This document shows positions 15,995-24,508 of a stretch of DNA of 50,330 nt, piece by piece; within the stretch, counting starts at the first letter, position 1, and each line of letters starts with the position of its first letter. Origin of the DNA: Succinatimonas sp. CAG:777 (lineage in GTDB: Bacteria; Pseudomonadota; Gammaproteobacteria; Enterobacterales; Succinivibrionaceae); the NCBI GenBank assembly GCA_000431835.1, contig HF987937.1:7237-57566 (forward strand), read 5' to 3'. Both the position numbers and the translations under genes were made by a program. The notes below the pieces were generated by a model, which ran no database searches, was not told the DNA's origin, and worked only from the letters and a program-made list of their open reading frames with translations.

Positions 15995-16249
15995 TTAAGA
16001 GATATTGTCTTTAAAGTCGCTGCCAGATGACTCCATTTGTGCAATTGACTTTCTAAGTCTTTCCATATTTTCTTTTGAATAAAATGGATCTAAAGAGAAC
16101 TCAAATGGTATTTTATTTTCACTACAAACTTTCTTCGCAAAGCTTATAAAAGCAGCTCTCATTGATATACCCTGATCTTTGCATATAGATTTCATCTGCT
16201 GTTTTAACGAACTATCTAGTTTAAAACTTACATTCACTGTCTTGGACAT
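15995..16249 (-). CDS. RelB/DinJ-family antitoxin without a toxin gene
   Basis: The 84-residue product begins MSKTVNVSFKLDSSLKQQMKSICKDQGISMRAAF, the ribbon-helix-helix DNA-binding pattern of RelB/DinJ antitoxins, followed by a short C-terminal half (PFEFSLDPFYSKENMERLRKSI) like the toxin-binding part. The start has AGAAGG six bases upstream. DinJ-type genes are normally followed directly by yafQ/relE. Here only 113 bases separate it from rlmN and they hold no toxin frame. It may be a remnant of a toxin-antitoxin pair, an anti-addiction gene acting against a toxin elsewhere, or a stand-alone regulator. Confidence 0.8.
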   Translation of the reverse strand: MSKTVNVSFKLDSSLKQQMKSICKDQGISMRAAFISFAKKVCSENKIPFEFSLDPFYSKENMERLRKSIAQMESSGSDFKDNIS

Positions 16250-16496
16250 GATAACCTTCTACAATTTGAATATCTTAGTGGCCATGACTGGCATCGTAAT
16301 AAATTTCATGTCATTTAAAATGATGGCTCAGAAAAATTTTAAAAGTGTAAAAATGTCAATTTTCAAGTAAAAAGAGTTCTCCTAGAGCCAATTATTTTAA
16401 AACTATGACATAGCTTTGATGTTTATTCTCATTTCTTTGACAGTAGCAAAATCAAAACTACTCTATATATAAGAATAAAAATGAGGAAATGGCTGT

Positions 16497-16703
16497 ATGT
16501 TTAAATCACCTTATAAATATAAAGCTTCATCGCAAAAGAACAGCTGCAATGAGAATAACCTTTGGAACGAAGTTTTAACCCAGTTTCACAACCTGCCTGA
16601 AGAAAGGCAGGATGAGATCATGTTAAGAATTTACAAGAGGGTCTATGCTCAATCACAGCATCAGAATAAACACTATTCAGTGCTCTTGCATGCTAAAATT
16701 TGA
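16497..16703 (+). CDS. Small ORF of unknown function, convergent with the sirtuin gene
   Basis: The 68-residue frame has GAGGAAA seven bases before its ATG and is the only sizeable frame in this gap. The middle (LWNEVLTQFHNLPEERQDEIMLRIYKRVYAQ) looks like two amphipathic helices; the ends are basic and asparagine- or histidine-rich. It overlaps the last 11 bases of the sirtuin gene tail to tail. A TTGACA lies at 16438-16443 but without a well-spaced -10. I recognise no family. It is probably a real small protein, but it could be chance. Confidence 0.45.
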   Translation: MFKSPYKYKASSQKNSCNENNLWNEVLTQFHNLPEERQDEIMLRIYKRVYAQSQHQNKHYSVLLHAKI

Positions 16704-17427
16704 CGTTATTAGGTAAATTTCCAGTATCAATTAGTGCAGACACAAACTCAGGCAAAGTTTTTGATGCTTTTCCGTAAATTCCACAATTAAATTGAGAGCC
16801 TACTGCTGATTGTGACAGATTAAATTCGATGCAAGCAGCACCAGAGGCTCTTGCAACCTGACAGAATCCTGCAGCTGGATAGACTACTCCTGATGTACCT
16901 ATAGATAAGAACAAATCACATTTTGAAAGCAGAGTTTCAATTTCATCCATCTGATAAGGCATTTCACCGAACCAAACAATATCAGGACGTAGTGACTTAT
17001 GGTGACAGAACTTGCATTCTGACTCTATACTTGAGTCATCATTAAAAGGATATCGCTTATTGCAGTGCTCACAGAGAATACTCTTTAACCTGCCGTGCAT
17101 ATGGATGATCTTTTCTGAACCTGCCTTTTCATGCAGATCATCAATATTCTGTGTCACTAGATTTACATTTGCGCCATACTTTTTTGAATACTCTTTTTCT
17201 AGTCTTGCTAAAGCTAAATGAGCTGGATTTGGCTTTTTATCTAACAAAGAGCGACGCATCTTGTTATAAAACTCGTGAACTTTAGTTTTATCTCTTAAAA
17301 ATCCGTCATAGGTTGCCACATCTTCAACTCTTTCCTGTTCCCATAAACCTGTTTCTGATCTAAAGACAGGAATGCCTGACTCTGCTGAAATACCAGCACC
17401 TGTAAGAATGACGATATTCTGATACAT
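16693..17427 (-). CDS. cobB: NAD-dependent protein deacylase (sirtuin, CobB-like)
   Basis: Sirtuins remove acyl groups from lysine using NAD+ and act in the cytosol. I start at ATG 17427 because TAAGGAGCG stands just before it; this gives 244 residues, the size of short CobB. Seen: TGAGISAESGIPVFRS (NAD binding), QNIDDLH, the catalytic H-M-H-G (His114), four zinc cysteines (Cys122, 125, 141, 144), WFGEMP and IGTSGVVYPAAGF. The class III pocket that recognises succinyl-lysine needs Tyr and Arg three residues apart (Tyr92/Arg95 in E. coli CobB, as I recall it). Here the aligned FYNKMRRSL has Tyr54 but Met at +3, with Arg at +4. Desuccinylase activity is therefore uncertain. Confidence 0.92.
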   Translation of the reverse strand: MYQNIVILTGAGISAESGIPVFRSETGLWEQERVEDVATYDGFLRDKTKVHEFYNKMRRSLLDKKPNPAHLALARLEKEYSKKYGANVNLVTQNIDDLHEKAGSEKIIHMHGRLKSILCEHCNKRYPFNDDSSIESECKFCHHKSLRPDIVWFGEMPYQMDEIETLLSKCDLFLSIGTSGVVYPAAGFCQVARASGAACIEFNLSQSAVGSQFNCGIYGKASKTLPEFVSALIDTGNLPNNVKF

Positions 17428-17521
17428 ATTACGCTCCTTATAAAAGCCTTTTACTTTCTCAATTATATGCAATATAGAAGAAAAAAACGTATGAAGCGAA
17501 AATCAAAAACAAAGGATGGTT

Positions 17522-17555
17522 TTCCTAAGCTGGCTTTTAAATAAAGGCTTAGGAA
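17522..17555. repeat. 9-bp inverted repeat upstream of the sirtuin gene
   Basis: TTCCTAAGC (17522-17530) and GCTTAGGAA (17547-17555) are perfect reverse complements around 16 bases. They lie between the pepB terminator and the sirtuin start and could be an operator or a hairpin in the leader. Confidence 0.4.
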
Positions 17556-17576
17556 TGATGAGTTTAAAATTTCTTT

Positions 17577-17604
17577 AAAAGAGGATCTGCCGGAGCAGAG
17601 CCTC
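17577..17604 (-). terminator. Intrinsic terminator after pepB
   Basis: On the minus strand GAGGCTCTGC, loop TCCG, then GCAGATCCTC with one internal mismatch, followed by TTTT. It ends the iscS-pepB unit nine bases after the pepB stop codon. Confidence 0.7.
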
Positions 17605-17613
17605 TAACAAAAA

Positions 17614-18948
17614 TTACTCACAAAGCCAGGTAGCTAAACCTAGAATAGTGCTGCCAGTAGGACCTGCAGCTAAGAATGGAGATCCATCTGGTAAGTAAGC
17701 AGATGAGAGATCGATATGAACCCATGGTGTGTTTTTATCGACAAACTGTTCTAAGAATGAGGCGGCAACAGATGAGCCAGGAGCTCCTTCACCATGGCCT
17801 GAATTTGTAACTGTAGCTCTTCTTGAGGATAAGAAGCGTCTATGATATTGAGCTAAAGGCAACTGCCAGTACATTTCACCGGTCTTCTCAAATGCTGATA
17901 CCAAGCTCTTATCTAACTCTTTTTCTTTAGTTAAAACAGAGAACATATCACGACCTACAGCAATCTTAGCAGCTCCTGTTAGAGTTGCCATATCAAGAAC
18001 ATATTGAGCCTTATCCTCTCCTGCCTGTAAAAGACCGTCTGCTAAAACCAATCTACCCTCAGCATCTGTATTGTTAATTTCAACGCTAATACCGTTTGGA
18101 TAGGTTACGATATCACCAGGCAACATACCTCGACCTGATACCATGTTCTCAGAACAGCACAGGTACAGTCTTACATGCTTTTTAATACCAAGCTTTGCAG
18201 CTAGTGTTACCGCGCCACACAGATAAACTACAGCAGTCTTATCTGTACGCATAGTTTCCATATACTTATCAGGCTTTAGAGAATAACCACCAGTATCAAA
18301 GGTAATTCCTTTACCAACAAGGGCTACTTGTACAGGTGAGTCTTTTTGACAGCACTTTGGTACATAGTCGATGATACCCATGCAAGGATCTTCATCTGAA
18401 GCAAAGCCTACAGCATTTAGACCTGCATATTTTTCAAACTCAAGATCACCACGCTTAATCAGCTTTAATGAAGCGCTGTCACCTTGTGCGTCTGCAGCTT
18501 CTTTTACTAAATCAAATAAGACATTGATAACTTTTTCTGGGGTTGAGATCTTTGAATCACTGTCAGCAATCTTTCTAAACACACTTACAGTGTTAACAGT
18601 CATTGCAACTTTATCTAAGACATTCTGAGCATAATCACAAGACACAGTGTAATCATGTTTACCGTCATATAAAGCAGTTAAAAACCAGTAAAGATCTAGC
18701 TCTGAAAGAGCTACATCTGACTTAAATTCAAAGTTATACAGCTTTAAAGATGCAATGGTCTTAGCTGCAACTTGATACCATTTAAAATCATTTGTATTTA
18801 CAAAAACGTCATAGCCACCATTTGCATTTGGAGCAAAGGCACTATCTTTTGAAAAAGGAGCTTTAGCTGTGCCTTCCTTTAAGGTAACCGCTACTAATTC
18901 TTCATTAGCACTTGCGTTTTTTGTATTACTAGAAAAAAGCTTAAACAT
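17614..18948 (-). CDS. pepB: M17 leucyl aminopeptidase, PepB type
   Basis: PepB is a cytosolic two-metal aminopeptidase. I start at ATG 18948, preceded by GAGGTAAAC and two bases after the iscS stop; this gives 444 residues. The C-terminal catalytic domain has the family residues: VGKGITFDTGGYSLKP, MRTDKTA, and the signature NNTDAEGRLVLADG, with the bicarbonate-site arginine inside it. The N-terminal domain is less conserved. In E. coli pepB closes the isc operon. Here it follows an iscS gene directly, but iscU, iscA, hscBA and fdx are absent, so the iscS-pepB link survives without the rest. It ends at a good terminator. Confidence 0.92.
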   Translation of the reverse strand: MFKLFSSNTKNASANEELVAVTLKEGTAKAPFSKDSAFAPNANGGYDVFVNTNDFKWYQVAAKTIASLKLYNFEFKSDVALSELDLYWFLTALYDGKHDYTVSCDYAQNVLDKVAMTVNTVSVFRKIADSDSKISTPEKVINVLFDLVKEAADAQGDSASLKLIKRGDLEFEKYAGLNAVGFASDEDPCMGIIDYVPKCCQKDSPVQVALVGKGITFDTGGYSLKPDKYMETMRTDKTAVVYLCGAVTLAAKLGIKKHVRLYLCCSENMVSGRGMLPGDIVTYPNGISVEINNTDAEGRLVLADGLLQAGEDKAQYVLDMATLTGAAKIAVGRDMFSVLTKEKELDKSLVSAFEKTGEMYWQLPLAQYHRRFLSSRRATVTNSGHGEGAPGSSVAASFLEQFVDKNTPWVHIDLSSAYLPDGSPFLAAGPTGSTILGLATWLCE

Positions 18949-18950
18949 GT

Positions 18951-20132
18951 TTACCTCACATTCCACATTGAACCTGCTCCCACAAGCTTTGGAACTTTTG
19001 TAGTAATTTCGTTGATTAAAATATCGATATCTTCATCTTTGGTGAATCTACCAAAAGACAGTCTTAATGAAGCACGAGCCTCATCATCACTAAGACCAAT
19101 AGCTTTTAAGATATATGAAGGTTTTAAATCACTTGAAGAGCAAGCAGATCCTGTAGATGCTGCAATATTAGATAAAGTAGGTAAGAGCATATGACCATCT
19201 ACACCATCAAAACTGATAGAAAGGATATTTGGCAAATTATGCTCTTTAGAGCCGTTTACAATTAAGCCAGGTACATCTTTGATACCATCCAAAATTCTTT
19301 GTCTTAATTTTTCAAAACGAGCCTTATCGGTTTTAGCTTCACTCTTTAAGATCTCAAAAGCTTTACCTAAACCAGCGACCTCATGAGTTGGTACTGTACC
19401 TCCTCTTAAGCCTTTTTCCTGTCCGCCACCATAAATTTGAGCAAATAATGGCACATTTGAAGATCTTCTTACATAGAGAGCACCTACACCTTTAGGACCA
19501 CAAACTTTTTCTGCGGTTAATGAGACCATATCAATGTTGCTGTGGTCATAGTCCATCTTCAGGTAACCGATACTCTGAGCTGTATCAGTATGGAAAAAGA
19601 CTTGATGCTTTTTACATACTGACGCGATTGCATGCACATCACTTATTGCTCCTAAAACAGAGTTTGCCTGAGCAATTGATACTAAGAAGGTATCTTCATC
19701 AATTGCATCTTCAACCATTTCTGAAGTAATGATTCCTTCTTTAGTTGGAGTTAAATAGGTTACTTTATAACCATCCTCTTCTAAAATCTCACATGCTTCT
19801 AAAATTGCTTTGTGCTCAATTTTAGAGGTAATGATGTGACGTCTTGTGTCGCCTTTTTTAGCTAAACCTTTAGCTGCGCCAAAGATAGCTAGATTGTTAC
19901 TCTCTGTAGCTCCTGAGGTAAAAGTGATCTCAAGAGGAGAAGCTCCAATTAAAGAAGCTACCTGCTCTCTTGCGTTCTCCACAGATTCAGCAGCTTCCCA
20001 ACCGTAGACATGATCCTTTGCATGAGGATTAGCAAAGTGACCATCAATAGACATGCATGACACCATAGTGTCGATAACTCTTTTATCAGTTGGAGTTGCA
20101 GCTGCATAATCAAAATAAACTGGTTTTGTCAT
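18951..20132 (-). CDS. iscS: Cysteine desulfurase, IscS type, with altered PLP-lysine context
   Basis: The enzyme takes sulfur from cysteine with PLP to feed Fe-S clusters and tRNA thiolation. The 393-residue product starts MTKPVYFDYAAATPTDKRV and has TSGATESNNLA, SKIEHKAILEAC (PLP-stacking His), FFHTDTAQSIG, and the active-site cysteine loop STGSACSSSDL. The PLP lysine lies in SLTAEKVCGPKG: the residue before it, His in IscS and NifS proteins (SGHK or SAHK), is Glu here. It ends shortly after the LSFGRFT segment, without E. coli IscS's C-terminal IscU-binding tail. It has no iscU neighbour. A weak ribosome binding site and a possible SmtB-type operator lie upstream. Confidence 0.92.
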   Translation of the reverse strand: MTKPVYFDYAAATPTDKRVIDTMVSCMSIDGHFANPHAKDHVYGWEAAESVENAREQVASLIGASPLEITFTSGATESNNLAIFGAAKGLAKKGDTRRHIITSKIEHKAILEACEILEEDGYKVTYLTPTKEGIITSEMVEDAIDEDTFLVSIAQANSVLGAISDVHAIASVCKKHQVFFHTDTAQSIGYLKMDYDHSNIDMVSLTAEKVCGPKGVGALYVRRSSNVPLFAQIYGGGQEKGLRGGTVPTHEVAGLGKAFEILKSEAKTDKARFEKLRQRILDGIKDVPGLIVNGSKEHNLPNILSISFDGVDGHMLLPTLSNIAASTGSACSSSDLKPSYILKAIGLSDDEARASLRLSFGRFTKDEDIDILINEITTKVPKLVGAGSMWNVR

Positions 20133-20160
20133 AATGATTTTTGATTGTGATTTTAATGAA

Positions 20161-20203
20161 ATAACTGTTTTAATAAATCAAATGTAATAATGTGAACAGT
20201 TAT
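20161..20203. promoter_or_regulatory. Possible SmtB-type operators flanking an iscS promoter
   Basis: ATAACTGTT (20161-20169) and AACAGTTAT (20195-20203) form a perfect 9-bp inverted repeat with 25 bases between. The right arm lies in TGAACAGTTAT, which resembles SmtB/ZiaR-type operator halves as I remember them. Read on the minus strand, a TTCACA and a TATTAA or TTAAAA (spacing 15-17) lie between the arms, so a repressor on both arms would bracket the iscS promoter. A second, imperfect dyad lies at 20204-20228. Not proven. Confidence 0.4.
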
Positions 20204-20230
20204 AATAATGTGTTATAAATCAACACACTA

Positions 20231-20644
20231 TTATTCTTTAATATGAGATAAAGCTAAAGCAAAAACAGATTCAACATGAGAGTCATTTAGAGCATAGAAG
20301 ACTTTTCTCCCCTCTCTTTTTACTCTTACTAATTTGTTAATTCTCATATAAGCTAATTGATGAGATACTGCTGATTTACTCAAGCCTACAAGAGATGCAA
20401 TATCACTTACACACAGCCATTTATGTAAGAGCATGGCATGAACCATATTTAATCTTGTAGGATCAGATAGAGCTTTAAAGAACTCGCTCATAACAAAAGC
20501 ATCATCTGATGCAATCATTTGAGACTTGATGGCTTCTTTTTGCGCCTCATCAAGATCAATTGCAACATCTGTTGCCTTATCTGCAGCATTTGATGCTGCT
20601 CGGCATACGGGACATTCTGAAATTTTATCATCTATCTCGGACAT
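20231..20644 (-). CDS. ArsR-family metal-sensing repressor, SmtB-like (zinc-type site)
   Basis: The 137-residue winged-helix protein resembles SmtB: LCVSDIASLVGLSKSAVSHQL is the recognition helix region and KREGRKVFYAL the wing. Its last helix reads DSHVESVFALALSHIKE, placing D, H, H and E at spacing 0, 2, 13 and 16, exactly the alpha-5 zinc site of SmtB/CzrA. It also has Cys11 and Cys14 (CPVC) and a cysteine in WLCVSD, which suggest an alpha-3N-type site as in SmtB or CadC. Metal release of repression is the family mechanism. It starts 10 bases after nlpI (ribosome binding site GAGGTAAG) and lies 98 bases before iscS. No efflux or metallothionein gene is nearby; iscS-pepB is the nearest possible target. 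Confidence 0.88.
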   Translation of the reverse strand: MSEIDDKISECPVCRAASNAADKATDVAIDLDEAQKEAIKSQMIASDDAFVMSEFFKALSDPTRLNMVHAMLLHKWLCVSDIASLVGLSKSAVSHQLAYMRINKLVRVKREGRKVFYALNDSHVESVFALALSHIKE

Positions 20645-20654
20645 TGCTTACCTC

Positions 20655-21635
20655 TTACTCATTATCATTGTCTTCTAATGGAGCCACTTTTAAAAGATTG
20701 TACTTTCTTTCAAGTGCCTGCATTTCAATATAGGCATTTCTGTACTCTAAGAAACCATACTTACGGGTAGATCTGCATAACTTAAAGTAATCATAAGCTA
20801 GCTTATCGTTTCCTTTTTCTAAAGCTTTTTTACCTACATAATAATAAGCTTCACAAAGATGCTCTTGGAAAAGATCCTCGTCATCTTTAACTAAAAGCAT
20901 ATCTTTAAACAGTTCTTTTTGAGACATCTTGTCTAAATAATAAAGAACTAAGGCATCTCCCCAGGAATCTTTTCTTTTTGCAGTCTGCCCTTTGATATAG
21001 TTTTGCTCAAGATTTTTTAAAGCATTTTTTTGACCTATAACTTTCTCTTCAACAAAATACATAGATAGCATTCTGTAAGGATCGGTAGGATCTGAATTAA
21101 AGAAGACTTTCATATCATCTACAGCCATTTTGTAATGACGTGTATAGTACATGACGAAGGCTCGATTTAAATATGGATAAGTGCTAGTTTTCTGTTTATC
21201 TAACTCAATTGCTGAATCAAAAGCATCGCAAGCTTCAGCAATTCTGCCTTCTTTAAAGAAGTAGATACCCAAAAGCTCATATGGACGAGCAAAGCCAGGC
21301 TTATTGACAATAGAATTCATGAGCATGAATCTTGCCATAGCCTCAAGACCTAAATCGTCATAAAGAGAGCCTACCTCATAGAACAATTCAGCCTTATCCT
21401 CAGCTGACTTTGCATCTGACTCTAAGATCATCAAAAGATTTGTCAGAATGTTTTGTTCTCTTGTTGAGCTTTTTTCAGAAATGGAAGCTGTATAGACATA
21501 TTCTGATGGAACAGTAATCGCCCCTTCAAGATCTAATTTAGATGATGAAGTAAAGTTTTGGCAACCTGTTAAGGCCATTAAGGCAACAAGACCCATACCT
21601 GTTGCTAGGGAATGGGTCTTTAAAAATCTAAACAT
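20655..21635 (-). CDS. nlpI: Outer-membrane TPR lipoprotein NlpI
   Basis: NlpI is an outer-membrane-anchored adaptor that brings endopeptidases and the protease Prc to peptidoglycan synthesis complexes. The 326-residue product has a signal peptide ending in the lipobox LTGC (Cys25), then TPR helices. Aligned by eye with E. coli NlpI (294 residues) it keeps LFYEVGSLYDDLGLEAMAR, YELLGIYFFKEGRIAEACDAFDSAIELD, DPTDPYRMLSMYFVEEK and the FYLGK-like YYYVGKKAL segment. It is 20 bases after secF and 10 before the ArsR gene. Confidence 0.9.
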   Translation of the reverse strand: MFRFLKTHSLATGMGLVALMALTGCQNFTSSSKLDLEGAITVPSEYVYTASISEKSSTREQNILTNLLMILESDAKSAEDKAELFYEVGSLYDDLGLEAMARFMLMNSIVNKPGFARPYELLGIYFFKEGRIAEACDAFDSAIELDKQKTSTYPYLNRAFVMYYTRHYKMAVDDMKVFFNSDPTDPYRMLSMYFVEEKVIGQKNALKNLEQNYIKGQTAKRKDSWGDALVLYYLDKMSQKELFKDMLLVKDDEDLFQEHLCEAYYYVGKKALEKGNDKLAYDYFKLCRSTRKYGFLEYRNAYIEMQALERKYNLLKVAPLEDNDNE

Positions 21636-21655
21636 TATTTATCTTATTTTCAGTA

Positions 21656-22603
21656 TCAGTCCATGGTTTCATAACCATCTGACTCTTTCTTCTCGACCTT
21701 TACTGGAACTAAATTTTCTCTCTTAATTCCTAAGATTAAAGCCCAAGTTGAAGCCACGTAGATTGATGAAATAGTACCAAATACAATACCAACAAACAAT
21801 GCTAAGGCGAAACCATAAATCATTTCACCACCAAATATCATTAAAGACACTACGGTGATAAGGGTCGTGCCTGAGGTGATGATGGTTCTTGATAATGTTT
21901 CTGTAATAGAAATATTGAACACATCATACATAGAGGTATTACGAGGTAAGTTAACTGCATTTTCACGGATACGATCGAATACAACGATCTTATCGTTTAG
22001 TGAGTAACCTACAACGGTTAAAACCGCAGCTAATACAGTTAAGTCATATTCAATCTGCATTACAGAGAACACGCCTAAAACTACGATAACATCGTATGCT
22101 AGAGAAATAACCGCACCAGTTGCCATACGCCACTCGAAACGGAATGCAACGTAAGCTAGAATTGCAATTAAAGATACAACAATAGCTAAGATACCGCTTT
22201 CAACAAGTTCCTCACCTACAGCAGGACCCACGTACTCTGAACGGCTTAATTTAACGTCCTTATCAATTGTTCTTGATGCAACCATTACCTTATTAGTAAC
22301 AGTCTGCTGGTCTAAGCCCTCTTTAGGAGCAACTCTAACCATCACATCTTTTTGAGAACCAAAGTGCTGTGTAGTACCAACGATACCTTCTTTAGCATAG
22401 GCATCTTTTACCTGACTAAGATCAACACCGTCGGTGTATTCAGTCTCAACTACAATACCGCCGGTAAAATCAAGGCCCCAGTTCAAACCTTTAGTACACA
22501 TAGCGACAATGCTTCCGATTACCAAGGCAATGCAGATTAACTCTACAGTACCTTTGATCTTCATAAACGGAATAACTGTACCGTCTTTAATAAACTGTAA
22601 CAT
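21656..22603 (-). CDS. secF: Protein translocase accessory subunit SecF
   Basis: SecF partners SecD in the inner membrane, using the proton gradient to complete secretion. The 315-residue product has a first membrane helix (ELICIALVIGSIVAMC), the GLNWGLDFTGGIVVE signature, a small periplasmic domain and five further helices with VVGYSLNDKIVVFDRIREN. The start has AGGAGA seven bases upstream and lies 11 bases after secD. Length and motifs match E. coli SecF (323). Confidence 0.97.
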   Translation of the reverse strand: MLQFIKDGTVIPFMKIKGTVELICIALVIGSIVAMCTKGLNWGLDFTGGIVVETEYTDGVDLSQVKDAYAKEGIVGTTQHFGSQKDVMVRVAPKEGLDQQTVTNKVMVASRTIDKDVKLSRSEYVGPAVGEELVESGILAIVVSLIAILAYVAFRFEWRMATGAVISLAYDVIVVLGVFSVMQIEYDLTVLAAVLTVVGYSLNDKIVVFDRIRENAVNLPRNTSMYDVFNISITETLSRTIITSGTTLITVVSLMIFGGEMIYGFALALFVGIVFGTISSIYVASTWALILGIKRENLVPVKVEKKESDGYETMD

Positions 22604-22614
22604 GAACTTGTCTC

Positions 22615-24489
22615 CTAAATGTACAGCTTCTTAACATTACGTCCGCCGTAGATGATATTAACTACTGCACGACATGCTGTAACAGCAGTAAACATAGAGC
22701 TTGCAAGACCAATCATCAATACTAAAGCGAAGCCCTTAACAGCACCTGTACCTACCATGAATAGGATTAAAGCAGTAATGAATGAAGTAATGTTAGAATC
22801 GGCAATTGTTACGAATGCTCTTGCATAACCCTCATTGATAGCCTGCTGAATTGGTCTGCCATGTCTGATTTCCTCACGGATACGTTCATAAATCAACACG
22901 TTAGCATCAACTGCCATACCCAGGGTTAACACGATACCTGCAATACCAGGCAAGGTCATAGTCGCACCAGGGATTAAAGACATCACGCCTACTAGAAGGA
23001 CTAAGTTAAATAGAAGAGCTAAGTTTGCAATAAAACCGAATGCTTTATAGTAGATAATCATGAAGATGAACAAGAAAGCAACACCATAAAGCATAGCCTT
23101 CAAGCCGTTTTCAATGTTCTGCTGACCTAATGAAGGACCAATGGTTCTTTCTTCAACAATCTGAATAGGTGCAATCAGAGCACCTGCTCTTAATAATAAA
23201 GCTAAGTTATGAGCTTCTTTAGGTGAATCCAAACCAGTGATTCTGAAGTTTGAACCTAGACGTGACTGAATAGTTGCCACGTTAATCATTCTTTCAATCT
23301 TCTTGAACTTAGGTTTGTAGTTAGGCTCACCTGGTTTTGGAGCATTAGGATCGGTTGATGGAACAACTACATACTCAATGAAGTTGGTACCCATTGGTTT
23401 ACCAATATTGTCTTTGGTGAAATTAGACATAATGGTACCGCCACGAGAATCAAGGCTAATATTAACCTGAGGGCGACCGTTTTCATCAGCGCTTGAGCTT
23501 GCATCAACGATATGATCACCAGTTAAAACAACCTGCTTTTGAACTACTACAGGATAGCCCTTAGCATCGTTGATAACCTCAGTACCCGCTGGTACGTGAC
23601 CTGCAGCTGCTGCCTGAACATCAGCATTTGAATCAACAAGTCTGAATTCCAAAGTTGCAGTTGCACCTAAGATTTCTTTTGCTCTTGCTGTATCTTGAAC
23701 ACCTGGTAGCTCTACTACTAATCTGTCAGCACCCTGTCTTTGAACCAAAGGTTCAGCTACACCTAACTCGTTAACACGGTTACGGATAATATTGATGTTC
23801 TGATCAACAGCATTAGTACGAACTTCAGACAGTTTTGCAGGAGTCATAGTTGCTCTTACAAAGTACTTATCACCAATATCCTGAGCTACAACAGTAAAGT
23901 CTTTGTGATTTGACTCAAGAACTTTCTTAGCATTATCACGAGTTTCCTCATCTTTGAACTCAACTAATACATAGTCGTTTTCAGCTTTTACGCCGGTTAA
24001 ACGAATGCCACGATTACGAAGTTCAGTTCTAAAGTCGTTAGTAAGCTGTGTCCTCATCTTCTTCATAGCTTCTTCCATGTCAACTTCCATTAAGAAGTGA
24101 ACACCACCACGAAGATCAAGACCTAGCTTTAGTGGATGCATACCAATCGCTCTCATCCATGCTGGAGTTGCAGGAGCTAGGTTTAGAGCAACCACATAAT
24201 TCTCACCTAACTGCTTAGTTACAAGTTCTCTTGCAGTTAACTGTGAATCGGTATTATTAAAACGGATTAGAAGCTGGCTGTTTTCAAACTCGTAGTTACC
24301 TTCAAGGTTTTTAGCATCTAAAGTTGCCTTAATTGAATCAACTGTTTTCTGATCGAGTTCGGTGCCGTGACTTCCTGAAATCTGCAGAGCAGGATCTTCA
24401 CCGTATAGATTTGGGAGGGAATAGAAAAAACCAATGGCAATAATTAAAAATACCATTATGTTTTTCCACAAAGGGAATTTGTTTAACAC
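22615..24489 (-). CDS. secD: Protein translocase accessory subunit SecD
   Basis: SecD is the large RND-like partner of SecF; its periplasmic P1 domain captures emerging substrates. The 624-residue product begins at a GTG (24487-24489), nine bases after GAGGG. It has an N-terminal helix, KLGLDLRGGVHFLMEVDMEEA, the P1 head, IRNRVNELGVAEPLVQRQGADR, VELPGVQD, and the membrane half with GIVLTLGMAVDANVLIYERIREE. Between yajC and this start is a terminator-like hairpin whose 3' arm is repeated next to the ribosome binding site (24470-24541), so secD expression may be set separately from yajC. Confidence 0.97.
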   Translation of the reverse strand: MLNKFPLWKNIMVFLIIAIGFFYSLPNLYGEDPALQISGSHGTELDQKTVDSIKATLDAKNLEGNYEFENSQLLIRFNNTDSQLTARELVTKQLGENYVVALNLAPATPAWMRAIGMHPLKLGLDLRGGVHFLMEVDMEEAMKKMRTQLTNDFRTELRNRGIRLTGVKAENDYVLVEFKDEETRDNAKKVLESNHKDFTVVAQDIGDKYFVRATMTPAKLSEVRTNAVDQNINIIRNRVNELGVAEPLVQRQGADRLVVELPGVQDTARAKEILGATATLEFRLVDSNADVQAAAAGHVPAGTEVINDAKGYPVVVQKQVVLTGDHIVDASSSADENGRPQVNISLDSRGGTIMSNFTKDNIGKPMGTNFIEYVVVPSTDPNAPKPGEPNYKPKFKKIERMINVATIQSRLGSNFRITGLDSPKEAHNLALLLRAGALIAPIQIVEERTIGPSLGQQNIENGLKAMLYGVAFLFIFMIIYYKAFGFIANLALLFNLVLLVGVMSLIPGATMTLPGIAGIVLTLGMAVDANVLIYERIREEIRHGRPIQQAINEGYARAFVTIADSNITSFITALILFMVGTGAVKGFALVLMIGLASSMFTAVTACRAVVNIIYGGRNVKKLYI

Positions 24490-24508
24490 TGTTAGCTACC
24501 CTCAAAGT

